A stretch of 64,000 nucleotides of DNA from Gilliamella bombicola (lineage in GTDB: Bacteria > Pseudomonadota > Gammaproteobacteria > Enterobacterales > Orbaceae), in assembly GCF_900094945.1 (NCBI RefSeq), contig NZ_FMAQ01000004.1, positions 39,213 through 103,212 on the forward strand. Direction: 5' to 3'. Both the position numbers and the translations under genes were made by a program. The notes beneath the pieces are model-generated. The model worked only from the letters and a program-made list of their open reading frames with translations, searched no databases and was not told the DNA's origin. Shown piece by piece: positions 8,360-17,731 of this stretch (its first letter is position 1; the number at the start of each line of letters is the position of its first letter).

Positions 8360-8810
8360 TTAATATTCTCCTTGCTAATTGTAGCTGCGCAAATTCATCT
8401 GTCAGTTTTTGTTGTAAACGATTTTGTTGACGTAAATACTGGTTATGCTGTTTATTTAATAAAGTGCTATAAGTGTTTAAGCTCTTTTGTGATTGATTAA
8501 GATTTTTTATAATTTGCTTCTGTTTGATATCTAACGATAACAACAACTTTTTTTGTTGCTCAATGCCTTGCTCAATAGAAGCAATAAACAATGTAAAATT
8601 GTTTAACTCACTGCCTTTTATACCTTCAGATAAGGCTGAGTTTAATTTTTGTTGATATTCAGCATAATAATTAGTTAAGACATTAAGTTGTGATTGTGCA
8701 TTTTGCTGATTTTCATTCGCTTTTTTGAGCTTTATTAAGTAATCGTCGACCGACTTTTGTGCCAGTTTTTTTAATGTGGTAAAAGCAATTTTTGATGAAT
8801 TTTTATTCAT
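8349..8810 (-). CDS. fliJ: Flagellar export chaperone/stalk protein FliJ
   Basis: A 153-residue protein that appears almost wholly alpha-helical and coiled-coil, rich in Gln, Lys, Leu and Asn (FliJ is 147 residues in E. coli). FliJ is the central stalk of the FliI ATPase ring and helps escort export substrates. Identification rests on length, coiled-coil character and position between fliI and fliK. Confidence 0.88.
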   Translation of the reverse strand: MNKNSSKIAFTTLKKLAQKSVDDYLIKLKKANENQQNAQSQLNVLTNYYAEYQQKLNSALSEGIKGSELNNFTLFIASIEQGIEQQKKLLLSLDIKQKQIIKNLNQSQKSLNTYSTLLNKQHNQYLRQQNRLQQKLTDEFAQLQLARRILNEY

Positions 8811-8822
8811 TACGCAGTGTTC

Positions 8823-10196
8823 CTAACGAGCTAATTGCGGTTCAACAATGGCCGCTAATTGTTGATAGGCATCTTGGTAACTGCAGTGTTCGTCAATACC
8901 TTGTTGTAAAAATTTTTGCATAGTGGGGTATAGAGTTATCGCTTTATCCAATAATGGATCAGTACCTGCTACATAAGCACCAACATTGATTAAATCGCGG
9001 TTTCGTTGAAAGCTTGAAAACAGTTGTTTAAATAATCGCGATTTTTTTTCGTCTTCTGGTGCAGTAAGTTCAGTCATTACTCGACTAATTGAGGCTTCAA
9101 TATCAATGGCAGGATAGTGCCCTGACTCAGCAAGCGCTCGTGATAATACAATATGCCCATCTAAAATGGCGCGAGCAGAATCGGCAATCGGATCTTGTTG
9201 ATCGTCACCTTCAGTCAATACAGTGTAAAAGGCAGTAATAGCGCCTTTGCCGCTATCATCATTGCCGGCTCTTTCAACGAGCGCAGGCAATTTTGCAAAT
9301 ACTGAGGGTGGATAACCTTTAGTTGCTGGAGGCTCGCCGATTGCTAAGGCGATTTCTCGCTGTGCCATTGCATAACGTGTTAATGAGTCCATAATCAATA
9401 AAACGTTAAAACCTTGATCACGAAAGCTTTCGGCAATTCTAGTAGCATAGGCTGCGCCTTGTAAGCGCAATAAAGGAGATACATCGGCAGGAGCAGCAAC
9501 AACAACAGCTCGGGCTAAGCCTTCTTCGCCTAAAATATTTTCGATAAAGTCTTTCACTTCTCGCCCCCGTTCACCAATCAAGCCAACGACGATAATGTCT
9601 GCCTGTGTGTAACGCGCCATCATACCAAGTAAAACACTTTTACCCACGCCCGATCCGGCAAATAACCCCATCCGTTGCCCTTGCCCTATGGTTAACAAAG
9701 CATTTATCGCTCTTACACCAACATCTAATACTTGGTGAATCGGTGTGCGTTGCAATGGATTAAGTGATTTGCTGGCTAACCCTGCATGTTCAATATGTTC
9801 TGGTAGTGGTTTGCCATCTAGCGGTTTACCCATGGCATCAACCACTCGCCCTAATAACCCTATGCCTACCGGCAATACTTTATGGCTAAAGTGTGTTAGA
9901 TCATATTGTTCGGTGTAAACTCGTGCACCTAATAAAATGCCGTCCGTTGATTCAAAGGGCATTAAATAAAGCGTTTGGTCGTTAAAACCAACTACTTCAC
10001 ATTCAACCGGTTCAATTCGCCCCTCTGTTTGCCGTTCTACCAAGCAATTAGATCCTAATGGTAATTTTAATCCTATCGCTTCAAGAACTAATCCAGATGC
10101 TTTGACTAAACGTCCATATTGGCGAATTAAAGATAAGGACTCAAGCTTCTGTGTTGCTTGGTTAATTTTATCCGACCACGAAGAGGAGTATTTCAC
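8823..10196 (-). CDS. fliI: Flagellum-specific ATPase FliI
   Basis: Type III export ATPase. I place the start at GTG 10196, directly after the fliH stop, which gives 457 residues, the E. coli length. The longer frame to 10268 would overlap fliH by 71 bp. The Walker A motif is [15 protein letters not shown], the catalytic glutamate region is [15 protein letters not shown], and Walker B is [18 protein letters not shown]. FliI hexamers power or prime export with FliH and FliJ. Confidence 0.95.
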   Translation of the reverse strand: MKYSSSWSDKINQATQKLESLSLIRQYGRLVKASGLVLEAIGLKLPLGSNCLVERQTEGRIEPVECEVVGFNDQTLYLMPFESTDGILLGARVYTEQYDLTHFSHKVLPVGIGLLGRVVDAMGKPLDGKPLPEHIEHAGLASKSLNPLQRTPIHQVLDVGVRAINALLTIGQGQRMGLFAGSGVGKSVLLGMMARYTQADIIVVGLIGERGREVKDFIENILGEEGLARAVVVAAPADVSPLLRLQGAAYATRIAESFRDQGFNVLLIMDSLTRYAMAQREIALAIGEPPATKGYPPSVFAKLPALVERAGNDDSGKGAITAFYTVLTEGDDQQDPIADSARAILDGHIVLSRALAESGHYPAIDIEASISRVMTELTAPEDEKKSRLFKQLFSSFQRNRDLINVGAYVAGTDPLLDKAITLYPTMQKFLQQGIDEHCSYQDAYQQLAAIVEPQLAR

Positions 10197-10197
10197 G

Positions 10198-10989
10198 TTA
10201 ATGATTATCCCTTTGTAAACAGCCAGACATAATTTGCCAATGGTTATTGACACTAGCATCAATTTCATTGGTATTAGTCAAAATTTTGCACCCCCCTATT
10301 TCAATATTGGGGTCAGCAATAAGTTGCCAGCGATATTGTTGGTTTTCTTCATTTAGCATGGGTTCTAACCATTGTAAATCGGTTGGGTTAAGGTGTAACG
10401 ACATAGGTTCGGACAAAATTGAACACTGTTCAACTAATGTTTGTATCGTATGAATTAACTGTTTTTGTTTTACTTTAGCAATACTGCCTACTGTTTTTTG
10501 TGCAGCAATTAACGCTAAATCAAATAATTTAGGTACGATTAACTCATCAATATCGTTAATTGATTGCTGAAAATTACTGATTAAATTGGTGATAGCATGA
10601 ACAGTTTTGCATTTTTCATCATTAAGTTGTTGTTCAATTTGCTTTCGCCCTTCTTGTTGCCCAAGAAGATACCCTTGTTCATAGCCCGCTCGTTTGCCTT
10701 CCTCAAAACCTGCTTCACGACCTAAATTAAACCCCTCCTGATAGGCTTGTGCTTCAACTTCTTGCTTTAGTTGTTCCAATGTTTGTTGAGTTTGAGCAAG
10801 CTCTGAGCTTACGGTATTTAGTTCTGGTTGTGAATCCAACTCAGGTTCAAGATCAGGCTGTGATTCGTTAACCTCGGCCTGTACTATTTCGTTACTTTCG
10901 CTCTGGTTTGCTAGCGTACTTGCAGCCAAGTCACGAAAGTCTAGCGGTTTCCAGTTTAATCTGTCAGGTTGGTTATACGTATTCATCAT
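10198..10989 (-). CDS. fliH: Flagellar assembly protein FliH
   Basis: Negative regulator and anchor of the FliI ATPase, about 262-265 residues. Four start codons stand in a row (GTG GTG ATG ATG, 10995 to 10984), so the exact start is open. A central region has the GxxxG-type repeats typical of FliH ([30 protein letters not shown]), followed by the helical C-terminal domain with LHLNPTD. It overlaps the 3' end of fliG slightly. Confidence 0.92.
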   Translation of the reverse strand: MMNTYNQPDRLNWKPLDFRDLAASTLANQSESNEIVQAEVNESQPDLEPELDSQPELNTVSSELAQTQQTLEQLKQEVEAQAYQEGFNLGREAGFEEGKRAGYEQGYLLGQQEGRKQIEQQLNDEKCKTVHAITNLISNFQQSINDIDELIVPKLFDLALIAAQKTVGSIAKVKQKQLIHTIQTLVEQCSILSEPMSLHLNPTDLQWLEPMLNEENQQYRWQLIADPNIEIGGCKILTNTNEIDASVNNHWQIMSGCLQRDNH

Positions 10990-11971
10990 CACCACTAGTT
11001 AAGATCATTTCGCCACTTTCGGCTAATCGACGCGCAATAACCAAAATTTTCTTCTGCTCAGTTTCAACTTGTGATAAGCGTACTGGTGGTCTGTTTTCAA
11101 GATCTTCGCGTAAAATCGACGCGGCGCGTTGGGACATGTTACTTAATAGTTTGTCACGTAAGGCCGTCGATGCGCCTTTTAATGCAATGATTAATACTTC
11201 ATTATCGACTTCTTTAAGTAGACGTTGGATACTTCTATCATCAACTTCAACAAGATTTTCAAACAAGAACATTTCATCAATAATTTTCTGTGCAAGTTCG
11301 CCATCATAATCACGTAATGCACTGATAACCAACTCTTCTTGTTGCGATTTCATTAAGTTAATAATTTCAGCCGCTGTGCGGATTCCACCCATATTATTCA
11401 ATTTGATATTTTGACCATGTAATAACGTTGATAATGACGCCGACAAGACTTTAAGTGCCGATGGTTCAACACCACCAAAAGTGGCAATCCGCAACATAAC
11501 GTCATTACGTAATTCATCATCAAATAGGTTGAGAATTTCGGCCGCTAGATCACGGTTTAAATGCACCAATATCGTTGCAATAATTTGTGGGTGCTCTTTT
11601 TTAACAAGATCAACCGCTCGTGCTGCATCAACAAAGTTTAGCATTTCAAGACCATCGGTTGCCTCTTCGCGATCAGTATTTAATAGATCATCAAGTAAGC
11701 GTTCGGTTTTTTCGCTACCAATGGATTTTTCAAGTATTGAACGTAAATATCCATCGGTATCGGTATTTAAGGCAGCACAATCATCAAGCGTGCCTTGGCA
11801 CTCATTAAGTATATTTTTTAACTGTTCTTGAGACAATTGGGGCAACGACATCATTGCACTACTGATTTGTTGCACTTCTTTCGAACTTAAATACTGCATC
11901 ACTTTTGCAGCAAGCTCTTCGCCTAATACCATTAATACTGTGGCGGCTTTTTGAGATTCACTTAAATTCAT
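10973..11971 (-). CDS. fliG: Flagellar motor switch protein FliG
   Basis: A 332-residue rotor protein (E. coli 331). The N-terminal FliF-binding domain begins with SQKAATVLMVLGEELAAKVM, the middle EHPQIIATILVHL (EHPQ motif) binds FliM, and the C-terminal torque helix contains MFLFENLVEVDDRSIQRLL with the charged residues that face MotA. It overlaps fliF by 4 bp. Confidence 0.96.
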   Translation of the reverse strand: MNLSESQKAATVLMVLGEELAAKVMQYLSSKEVQQISSAMMSLPQLSQEQLKNILNECQGTLDDCAALNTDTDGYLRSILEKSIGSEKTERLLDDLLNTDREEATDGLEMLNFVDAARAVDLVKKEHPQIIATILVHLNRDLAAEILNLFDDELRNDVMLRIATFGGVEPSALKVLSASLSTLLHGQNIKLNNMGGIRTAAEIINLMKSQQEELVISALRDYDGELAQKIIDEMFLFENLVEVDDRSIQRLLKEVDNEVLIIALKGASTALRDKLLSNMSQRAASILREDLENRPPVRLSQVETEQKKILVIARRLAESGEMILTSGDDEYV

Positions 11972-13692
11972 TTTTCTGTGTCCTCCTTACTCATCCAACC
12001 ACGAATTATCAATGCCATAACACGAGGATCTTTTTCGACAATTTTGCGGATGTATTGCTGTTGCTGCATGTTATCTTCAAATATTTTTTGTTGCTGCTTG
12101 CTGTGCGCTTTATAATCTAATTTTTCTTCAACGTTAGTTGATGCATTAGTGGTTTTATCACTAAAAATGTGGTACTGCCGTTGTACTTTTATCCACAGTG
12201 AATGGAACACTTTGCGCCACAAGAACCAGATAACTAAAATGTAAATCAAGTACTTACCAGCAGTTTTAACTCCTTCATAAAACTCATGAGTTTTCCAAAA
12301 CGCTAAGCCGTTGCTTTCGTCCAATTCTTGATCGGTGAATTTTAAGTTAGCGACAGTGAGTGAATCACCGCGTAAATCTGAAAACCCCATCGCTTGGCGG
12401 GCTAAAAGTTCAATATTTTTCAGTTCATCATTATCTAGCTTTACCCACTGCTCAGTACTAGCTGGTGGTTGGCTATCGTCAGATGCAGCTTCTGCATTAT
12501 CTGGCTCGATTGTGACAAATTTATAATTCACTAAAACAGCGACAGATAAGCGTTTAATTCGTCCTTCAGGTATTTGACTGTGTATAACTTGTCGATTTAC
12601 TTCAAAGTTCACAGTATTATTTGATTGTAAATTGTAAGGCTGTTGTTTATCTGCCTTTTCAGTCGATGCAGTTTTTGTTTCGTTTTCATCAATCGGTGCG
12701 CTAGATGTTGGTACAGGTTGATTAGATAGTGCACCAGGCACTCCGCCAATACCGTAGCTTTTAGTTGATTGATGGTTTTCCATTTGTTGCTTACTGCGAA
12801 TTGTTTGATTCGCAATATCGCTATTAGGGTCATAAGTTTCTGATGTCGATTCTTGTCGGCTAAAGTCCACATCGGCATTGACTTGCACTTTAACATTATT
12901 TTTACCTAAAATAGGTGTGATAATTTTTTCTACTCGCTGACGAATACTGTTTTCAATCCGCTCACTAAATTCAAGTTGGGCGACATTTGTATTCCTATCA
13001 CGATAGCCTTCCCCTGTTAACAGATGACCATGCTGATCAATAATGGTTACTTTATCTGCTTGTAATTCTGGCACACTACTTGAAATTAAGTGAATAATGG
13101 CATCGATTTGGCCTTGTGATAAAGTTCGTCCTGGTAGTAATGTTAATGCGACCGAAGCTGAGGGAAATTTTCGCTCGCGAACAAATAACGACGGTTTAGG
13201 CATTGCTAAGTGCACTCTCGCATCATCAATACTACTGATAATAGATATTGTTCGGGATAATTCGCCTTCTAATGCTCGCTGATAATTGATTTGTTCATTG
13301 AATTGGCTCATACCAAAGCTTTCTTTATCGAGTAATTCAAAACCAACTGATCCGCCTTTAGGTAATCCCTGTTGTGCAATCCGTAAACGTGTGTCGTAAA
13401 CTTTGTCTTGCGGAATTAAGATAGCTGAGCCAGAAGCAGAAAATTGATAAGGAATATTCATCTTATCAAGCTGACTAATAATTTCGCCACCATCTTTATC
13501 ACTTAAATTACTGAATAAAACACTATATGATTCATCTTTAGCCCATAAATAGATAAAACTAATCATCGCTATCATAATGACACCAGCAATTAACAATGCC
13601 ATTTTTGTGTTTTGTTTTAACTGATTTGCAAAGGGTAACTTACTGAATATTGATTCACCTTTGTTATTGACTGTTTGACTAGTCATAGACAT
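11968..13692 (-). CDS. fliF: Flagellar MS-ring protein FliF
   Basis: A 574-residue protein with two membrane segments (residues about 31-50 and 453-470) bounding the periplasmic ring-building motifs, including YSVLFSNLSDKDGGEII and GVGFELLDKE-type sequence (GGSVGFELLDKESFGMSQFNEQ). The C-terminal cytoplasmic tail binds FliG. It is the first gene of the minus-strand export and switch operon and is divergent from fliE, with 168 bp between them. Confidence 0.95.
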   Translation of the reverse strand: MSMTSQTVNNKGESIFSKLPFANQLKQNTKMALLIAGVIMIAMISFIYLWAKDESYSVLFSNLSDKDGGEIISQLDKMNIPYQFSASGSAILIPQDKVYDTRLRIAQQGLPKGGSVGFELLDKESFGMSQFNEQINYQRALEGELSRTISIISSIDDARVHLAMPKPSLFVRERKFPSASVALTLLPGRTLSQGQIDAIIHLISSSVPELQADKVTIIDQHGHLLTGEGYRDRNTNVAQLEFSERIENSIRQRVEKIITPILGKNNVKVQVNADVDFSRQESTSETYDPNSDIANQTIRSKQQMENHQSTKSYGIGGVPGALSNQPVPTSSAPIDENETKTASTEKADKQQPYNLQSNNTVNFEVNRQVIHSQIPEGRIKRLSVAVLVNYKFVTIEPDNAEAASDDSQPPASTEQWVKLDNDELKNIELLARQAMGFSDLRGDSLTVANLKFTDQELDESNGLAFWKTHEFYEGVKTAGKYLIYILVIWFLWRKVFHSLWIKVQRQYHIFSDKTTNASTNVEEKLDYKAHSKQQQKIFEDNMQQQQYIRKIVEKDPRVMALIIRGWMSKEDTEK

Positions 13693-13860
13693 CCTAATTC
13701 TAAACTATTTAGATTAACTCGGTGGTTATTATCCATGTATTTGAAAAATTCAATGGCGAGAAAAGCGTGCAGTTTTTCCCTTACTTAAACCCTTTGGTTT
13801 TTTATTTATATGTTAAATTTAGCCATACAGTAACAAAAGAGCTAAAAAGCAGTTATCAAA

Positions 13861-14169
13861 ATGAATACAATCAACACATTCAATCCAATTGAATTCACTA
13901 ATTTAAATGAATCAACGTCAATATCTTCAAAAACGCATTTTGCAGATAAAAACTTTGTTGCAGAATTAAAAACCGCTTTAGATAACATCAGTCAACTACA
14001 AATACAGGCAAATAATGAAGCCAAAGCTTTTGAAATGGGAGAGGCGAATATTTCATTGAACGAGGTTATGGTTAATATGCAAAAATCATCGGTTTCATTA
14101 CAGTTTGGTATTCAAGTGCGCAATAAACTGGTTGCTGCTTATCAAGAAATTATGAATATGAATGTCTAA
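13861..14169 (+). CDS. fliE: Flagellar MS-ring/rod junction protein FliE
   Basis: A 102-residue protein (E. coli 104) with the typical conserved C-terminal half (ISLNEVMVNMQKSSVSLQFGIQVRNKLVAAYQEIMNM). FliE joins the MS ring to the proximal rod and is needed for export of rod proteins. It is transcribed alone, divergently from fliF, as in enterobacteria. Confidence 0.94.
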   Translation: MNTINTFNPIEFTNLNESTSISSKTHFADKNFVAELKTALDNISQLQIQANNEAKAFEMGEANISLNEVMVNMQKSSVSLQFGIQVRNKLVAAYQEIMNMNV

Positions 14170-14370
14170 TTAATGATATCGAATATAATTGCCATATCCT
14201 AAATTTTGCATTTTACTTTTACAAATAACCATTAATTTTAGTCTAAATGCGATAATCAACTCACCACACCATTCAATTTTAAAATAAGCATCGCTCATAT
14301 TGTTGATGCTTGTTGTACTGCTAAATATATTATTTTCGTTATCAACTGATGGCTCAAAAAACTTTACCAT
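14170..14370 (-). CDS. Doubtful small hypothetical protein
   Basis: A 66-codon frame whose stop codon abuts the fliE stop. The product is mixed in composition with no signal peptide and no motif I recognise. The ATG has no convincing ribosome-binding site. It may be a real small gene or chance; I list it only because nothing else explains this stretch. Confidence 0.25.
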   Translation of the reverse strand: MVKFFEPSVDNENNIFSSTTSINNMSDAYFKIEWCGELIIAFRLKLMVICKSKMQNLGYGNYIRYH

Positions 14371-14454
14371 TTTTACTATACTATTTAAAAAAATAACGAC
14401 ATAATGCCATCATTTAATAAAAAAACAATCAATGAAATACATAAAGGATTCAAA

Positions 14455-14802
14455 GTGATAACATTCAAAAAAACAATATTATTAACTAGCCTATTACTTA
14501 GCATAGTATCAATCAATTGCCATGCTCAATCCCCTGTTGTGAGTTGCCCTGCAACTTTTTCTGATGGACACCACGTTTACCAGCTTGATAATGCCAAACT
14601 ATTTGATGGTCCAATCTGTAATAAAGTAGATTTAGTACCCGAATTTAAAAAAGAAAAAGTAATATGGGAACTTACCCCACAAATAAAGCCGTATTTAGTC
14701 TGCGAATATGCGGGAACCAATCATTACATTGTTCTTTATGCCAAGGGAGCAGCTTATTGCGAAAGATACGAAGCACCAGTACAAGCACATTGTATGTCAT
14801 AA
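14455..14802 (+). CDS. Small exported protein, possibly STY0301 family
   Basis: I choose the GTG at 14455 because AAAGGA precedes it by about six bases; the ATG at 14404 would add 17 residues before the signal peptide. The product of about 115 residues has a signal peptide (FKKTILLTSLLLSIVSINCHAQ) and a small mature domain with spaced cysteines (SCPATF, GPICNKVDLVPEF, YLVCEYAG, AAYCERY, AHCMS). The pattern CPA, then D-LVP, W-L and VC-Y-GT resembles the uncharacterised STY0301 family. It lies inside the flagellar cluster between fliE and fliT but nothing ties it to flagella. Confidence 0.6.
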   Translation: MITFKKTILLTSLLLSIVSINCHAQSPVVSCPATFSDGHHVYQLDNAKLFDGPICNKVDLVPEFKKEKVIWELTPQIKPYLVCEYAGTNHYIVLYAKGAAYCERYEAPVQAHCMS

Positions 14803-15213
14803 CTGTTTTTCTGTACCACATTGGATAAAATTCACTAAGGAAATAAACCAAAATTTAAAAATGGTAATACTAAAAAAGCCAATACTTCCTTAAATGAACA
14901 GCATCTCAATTCCCCAATATTAGGACAATTCATTGTTCTAACATCACTTAATCGATTTTCTATAACAGAAGTAATTTATTATAAAAGGAGGGATTGTTAT
15001 TGCTGCTCATTTTTATCCACAAAAGAATTAGTGAGATCATCACAATCAAAGATTGCCAATTATACTGTTGCCTTTTTTTACGAAAAGAATAAGACAAACA
15101 CGCAAAGAACAAAGAATTAATTATTTTAAATCAAAATATTGGTCAAGGCGGTTTAATGAGGTGCTTGCTTGATTTTTATCGAAGAATAAAATTCAAGCAA
15201 AGCATCCACAAAC
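14803..15213. other. Intergenic region with a long hairpin
   Basis: This 411-bp stretch has no supportable gene. An AGGAGGGATTG near 14986-14996 looks like a ribosome-binding site, but the frame after it is only about 33 codons with poor spacing. The notable structure is an approximately 18-bp imperfect hairpin at 15162-15204, listed separately. Confidence 0.4.
15162..15204. other. Long imperfect inverted repeat upstream of the fliT stop
   Basis: TGCTTGCTTGA followed by TTTTTAT pairs with ATAAAA and TTCAAGCAAAGCA across a six-base loop (CGAAGA), with two mismatches. It lies just beyond the 3' end of the minus-strand fliD-fliS-fliT operon, so it may serve as its terminator, although no clear U-run follows. 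Confidence 0.55.
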
Positions 15214-15567
15214 TTACATTAAACAGGCAATTTTTTGATAGCTACCGATTTTAGTTTGATAATCGGCATGCTTACCAATCAACTCTCTAAGCTGAGAATG
15301 ACGAGTAATCATTAATTGAGTTAATTGCTGCTGATAGCTAAGTATATTTTTGATATACATTCGAATAATGTCTTGATGTTGCAATGGCATGTTTTCAATT
15401 TTCGAAAAATCATCAACCAACATAATACCTTTCGATAATTGAAGGTATTTCGCCTGCCAACTCAACAATAAATCCCAGTTTTCATTCTGGGCATTTATCA
15501 ACATTTGTTCAACAACATAATTAAATTGTTCGTATTGTTCTAATAATTTACTTCCTTTCATAATCAC
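15214..15567 (-). CDS. fliT: Flagellar protein FliT (FliD chaperone)
   Basis: A 117-residue helical protein (E. coli 121), third gene of the fliDST operon. In enterobacteria FliT binds the cap protein FliD as an export chaperone and, when free, inhibits FlhDC. Sequence identity is hard to judge by eye; the call rests on size, helical character (EQYEQFNYVVEQMLINAQNENWDLLL) and position 6 bp after fliS. Confidence 0.82.
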   Translation of the reverse strand: MIMKGSKLLEQYEQFNYVVEQMLINAQNENWDLLLSWQAKYLQLSKGIMLVDDFSKIENMPLQHQDIIRMYIKNILSYQQQLTQLMITRHSQLRELIGKHADYQTKIGSYQKIACLM

Positions 15568-15573
15568 CCTTTT

Positions 15574-15954
15574 TTATTTTGCAATTTCTCGCCAAGATTC
15601 GGCAATATTGTTTAACAAATCGTAACAAGATTGCAGTTTTTCTTTATCGTTATGTAAATTGGCTAAAACTAACTGTTGACTAATATAGTGATACAGACGA
15701 TCTAAATTTTCTGCGATTTCCCCCCCTTTTTCTAAATCTAAACAGCCTTTAAGACCATTATCAACAATGTTAATTGCTTTAGAAATTGCTGTTCCTTTAC
15801 CAGCAATATTACCTTTTTGAAGATATAAGCTCGCTAAGCGAATTGCCTGTAATGCACCATCAAATAATAATACAATCAATTGATGGGGCGAAGCTTGGCT
15901 AACACGTGTTTCTAAATTTACTTGCTCATAGGCTTTAGAACCTAACTGATACAT
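15574..15954 (-). CDS. fliS: Flagellin export chaperone FliS
   Basis: A 126-residue protein with the characteristic FliS N-terminus (AYEQVNLETRVSQASPHQLIVLLFDGALQAIRLA) and the central FKGTAISKAINIVDNGLKGCLDLEKGGEIAENLDRLY-like stretch. It keeps unpolymerised flagellin FliC soluble until export. It lies 9 bp after fliD. Confidence 0.95.
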   Translation of the reverse strand: MYQLGSKAYEQVNLETRVSQASPHQLIVLLFDGALQAIRLASLYLQKGNIAGKGTAISKAINIVDNGLKGCLDLEKGGEIAENLDRLYHYISQQLVLANLHNDKEKLQSCYDLLNNIAESWREIAK

Positions 15955-15963
15955 TATTCCCCT

Positions 15964-17394
15964 CTATTTTTTTAAGTTTGCCATCATGTCAAATTGTGTT
16001 GTTAAATAATTACTCATACTATCTAATGAGTTAATTAAGATATCTAATTTAGTAAATTGAACTCGATAACGTTCAACAGTTTGCTCAATAGAGCTACTTA
16101 CTTGTTCATGACGTTTATCTAATGACTTTAACGTAGAATTTAAGCCATTGGTTGCCGAATCAATCATGCCATCGCTATCAATAAATCCACTCACTTTTGT
16201 AAAAACCTCATTAGCTATCCCCGTCGTTTTACCATCACCAATAAATAATGTTGCAACAGCGTCACTGTTTTCATTAAGTGCCTTTTTTAGTTCATTTTCT
16301 TTGACTGTTAGCTGACCACTTTTATCCATGGTAATACCAATTTGCGACAATACTGAAAACTCGCCCGCTTGTCCTTTGGCAAAGATTGAACGAATACTCT
16401 GGTCAATATTACGTAGCGTTGAATCACCAATCAAAGGGCCATTACTACTGTTTAATTCGTTAGAGTTAGTCTCTCCTGCGGTGAATTTGGTTAGCGTTGA
16501 CATGGTTGTTTGCAGTTGATTAAAGGCTTCAACCCATTCTTTAATGGCCTCTTCTGCCTTTTCGTTATCTGCACTTATGGTAAGGTTTTGGCTAGTTGTT
16601 GTGGTTGCTTTTAATGTTATATCAACACCGGCAACAACCTCTTTGACGGTATTAGAACTACTTGTGATGGCAATACCATTAAACGTCAATTTAGCATCTT
16701 GCGCTTTTGCAACTTCGGTCATACCACTACTAGGCTGATTAATATCAAATCCAATGATATTATTTAACTTATCATCGTCTGACGAAATTGACGTAATGGT
16801 TTGCTTTTCACCCGTTTCTTTCGAGGTAATCACTAATTGGTAATTATCTGATCCAGAACGAACAACTGCAGCATTCATTGTTGAAGGGATTTTTTTGCCA
16901 TCCTCATTAATCACTTCGGCATTATTTATGGCGTTAGCTATTGCTTCTAACGATGTTTCATCTTTAGATAACGTTACATTAAGTTTGTCACCATTCGCCT
17001 GTTCAATAGTGATGGTTCGTGTTTCATTATCATTACCTAATAGCGCATTTTTGTCGTTGATTACCGATGTTGCAACACTATGCGATGTCGCCAATTGATC
17101 AACCGTCACAGCATAATCGCCTAAAACCGCTTTGCTATTTGTCTTTACTGAAAAATAATCATTATTACCTGTCGCTATACGACTTTGAAATAACTCTTTT
17201 TTTTGAAGTTTTGCCGTTGCTGTATTAAATGTTGTCAATGCACTTTTTAATTTACCAAAACCACTAATTTTTGCATTAATCGCTTTTTGTTGTGTGGTAA
17301 TTGGTGTTAAGCGTGTTTTTTCAGCCGCTTCTAATTGCTTTAAAATTTCACCAAGATCGATTCCCGAACCTATTCCTAATGCACTCATTGCCAT
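15964..17394 (-). CDS. fliD: Filament cap protein FliD
   Basis: A 476-residue hook-associated protein 2 (E. coli 468). The N-terminal IGSGIDLGEILKQLEAAEK and C-terminal coiled regions (RYRVQFTKLDILINSLDSMSNYLTTQFDMM) that form the cap legs are present. A pentamer caps the filament tip and folds incoming flagellin. A sigma-28 promoter lies 39 bp upstream. Confidence 0.95.
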   Translation of the reverse strand: MAMSALGIGSGIDLGEILKQLEAAEKTRLTPITTQQKAINAKISGFGKLKSALTTFNTATAKLQKKELFQSRIATGNNDYFSVKTNSKAVLGDYAVTVDQLATSHSVATSVINDKNALLGNDNETRTITIEQANGDKLNVTLSKDETSLEAIANAINNAEVINEDGKKIPSTMNAAVVRSGSDNYQLVITSKETGEKQTITSISSDDDKLNNIIGFDINQPSSGMTEVAKAQDAKLTFNGIAITSSSNTVKEVVAGVDITLKATTTTSQNLTISADNEKAEEAIKEWVEAFNQLQTTMSTLTKFTAGETNSNELNSSNGPLIGDSTLRNIDQSIRSIFAKGQAGEFSVLSQIGITMDKSGQLTVKENELKKALNENSDAVATLFIGDGKTTGIANEVFTKVSGFIDSDGMIDSATNGLNSTLKSLDKRHEQVSSSIEQTVERYRVQFTKLDILINSLDSMSNYLTTQFDMMANLKK

Positions 17395-17432
17395 AATTTA
17401 GTCTACCTATAACAAATTATTTAATAGTTTGT

Positions 17433-17459
17433 ATATCGGCCAACCTTGCTAAAAGTTTA
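17433..17459 (-). promoter_or_regulatory. Sigma-28 (FliA) promoter of fliDST
   Basis: On the minus strand TAAA (17456-17459) is followed after exactly 15 bp by GCCGATAT (17433-17440), against the class 3 consensus TAAA-N15-GCCGATAA. It lies 39 bp before the fliD start. Confidence 0.85.
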
Positions 17460-17628
17460 GTTATCATTTCAATATTTATTTAATAAGCAATAAAGTTACT
17501 ATTTTTTGCGCAAAAACAATTATTAAAAAATTAATTAATAAAATTCATAATAAAATGATTTATTTGAATATAATTGTTTTATTTTTACTGAATGGCTTTA
17601 TTTTTTAAAAGATAATCATTAAAAATAT

Positions 17629-17655
17629 TAAAGTTCCTAATTTTTCTACCGATAA
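17629..17655 (+). promoter_or_regulatory. Sigma-28 (FliA) promoter of fliC
   Basis: TAAAGTTC (17629-17636), 11 bp, then ACCGATAA (17648-17655), a near-perfect match to the class 3 flagellar promoter TAAAGTTT-N11-GCCGATAA. It ends 76 bp before the flagellin ATG. Confidence 0.92.
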
Positions 17656-17731
17656 GTTATTCATCAGCAAAAATGTTGAAACAAATTTCAATATCTAGTT
17701 GATTTTAATGTTTATATTATCGGAGATAAAA

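Larger units (their letters stand above)
17395..17698. other. Divergent fliD-fliC promoter region
   Basis: About 300 bp of A/T-rich DNA between the divergent fliD and fliC genes. It holds the two sigma-28 promoters listed separately, one facing each way. I see nothing else supportable. Confidence 0.6.

Noticed and set aside
9000-9960. Possibility that fliI belongs to an injectisome rather than flagella
   Set aside because: All neighbours are flagellar, and the protein has the flagellar length of 457 residues once the GTG start is used.
14708-14893. 61-codon frame overlapping the end of the STY0301-like gene
   Set aside because: Mostly lies in another frame of the exported protein gene and has no start signal.
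14986-15093. Possible tiny gene after AGGAGGGATTG
   Set aside because: The ribosome-binding site is too close to the TTG, the product would be only about 33 residues, and no relatives are apparent.
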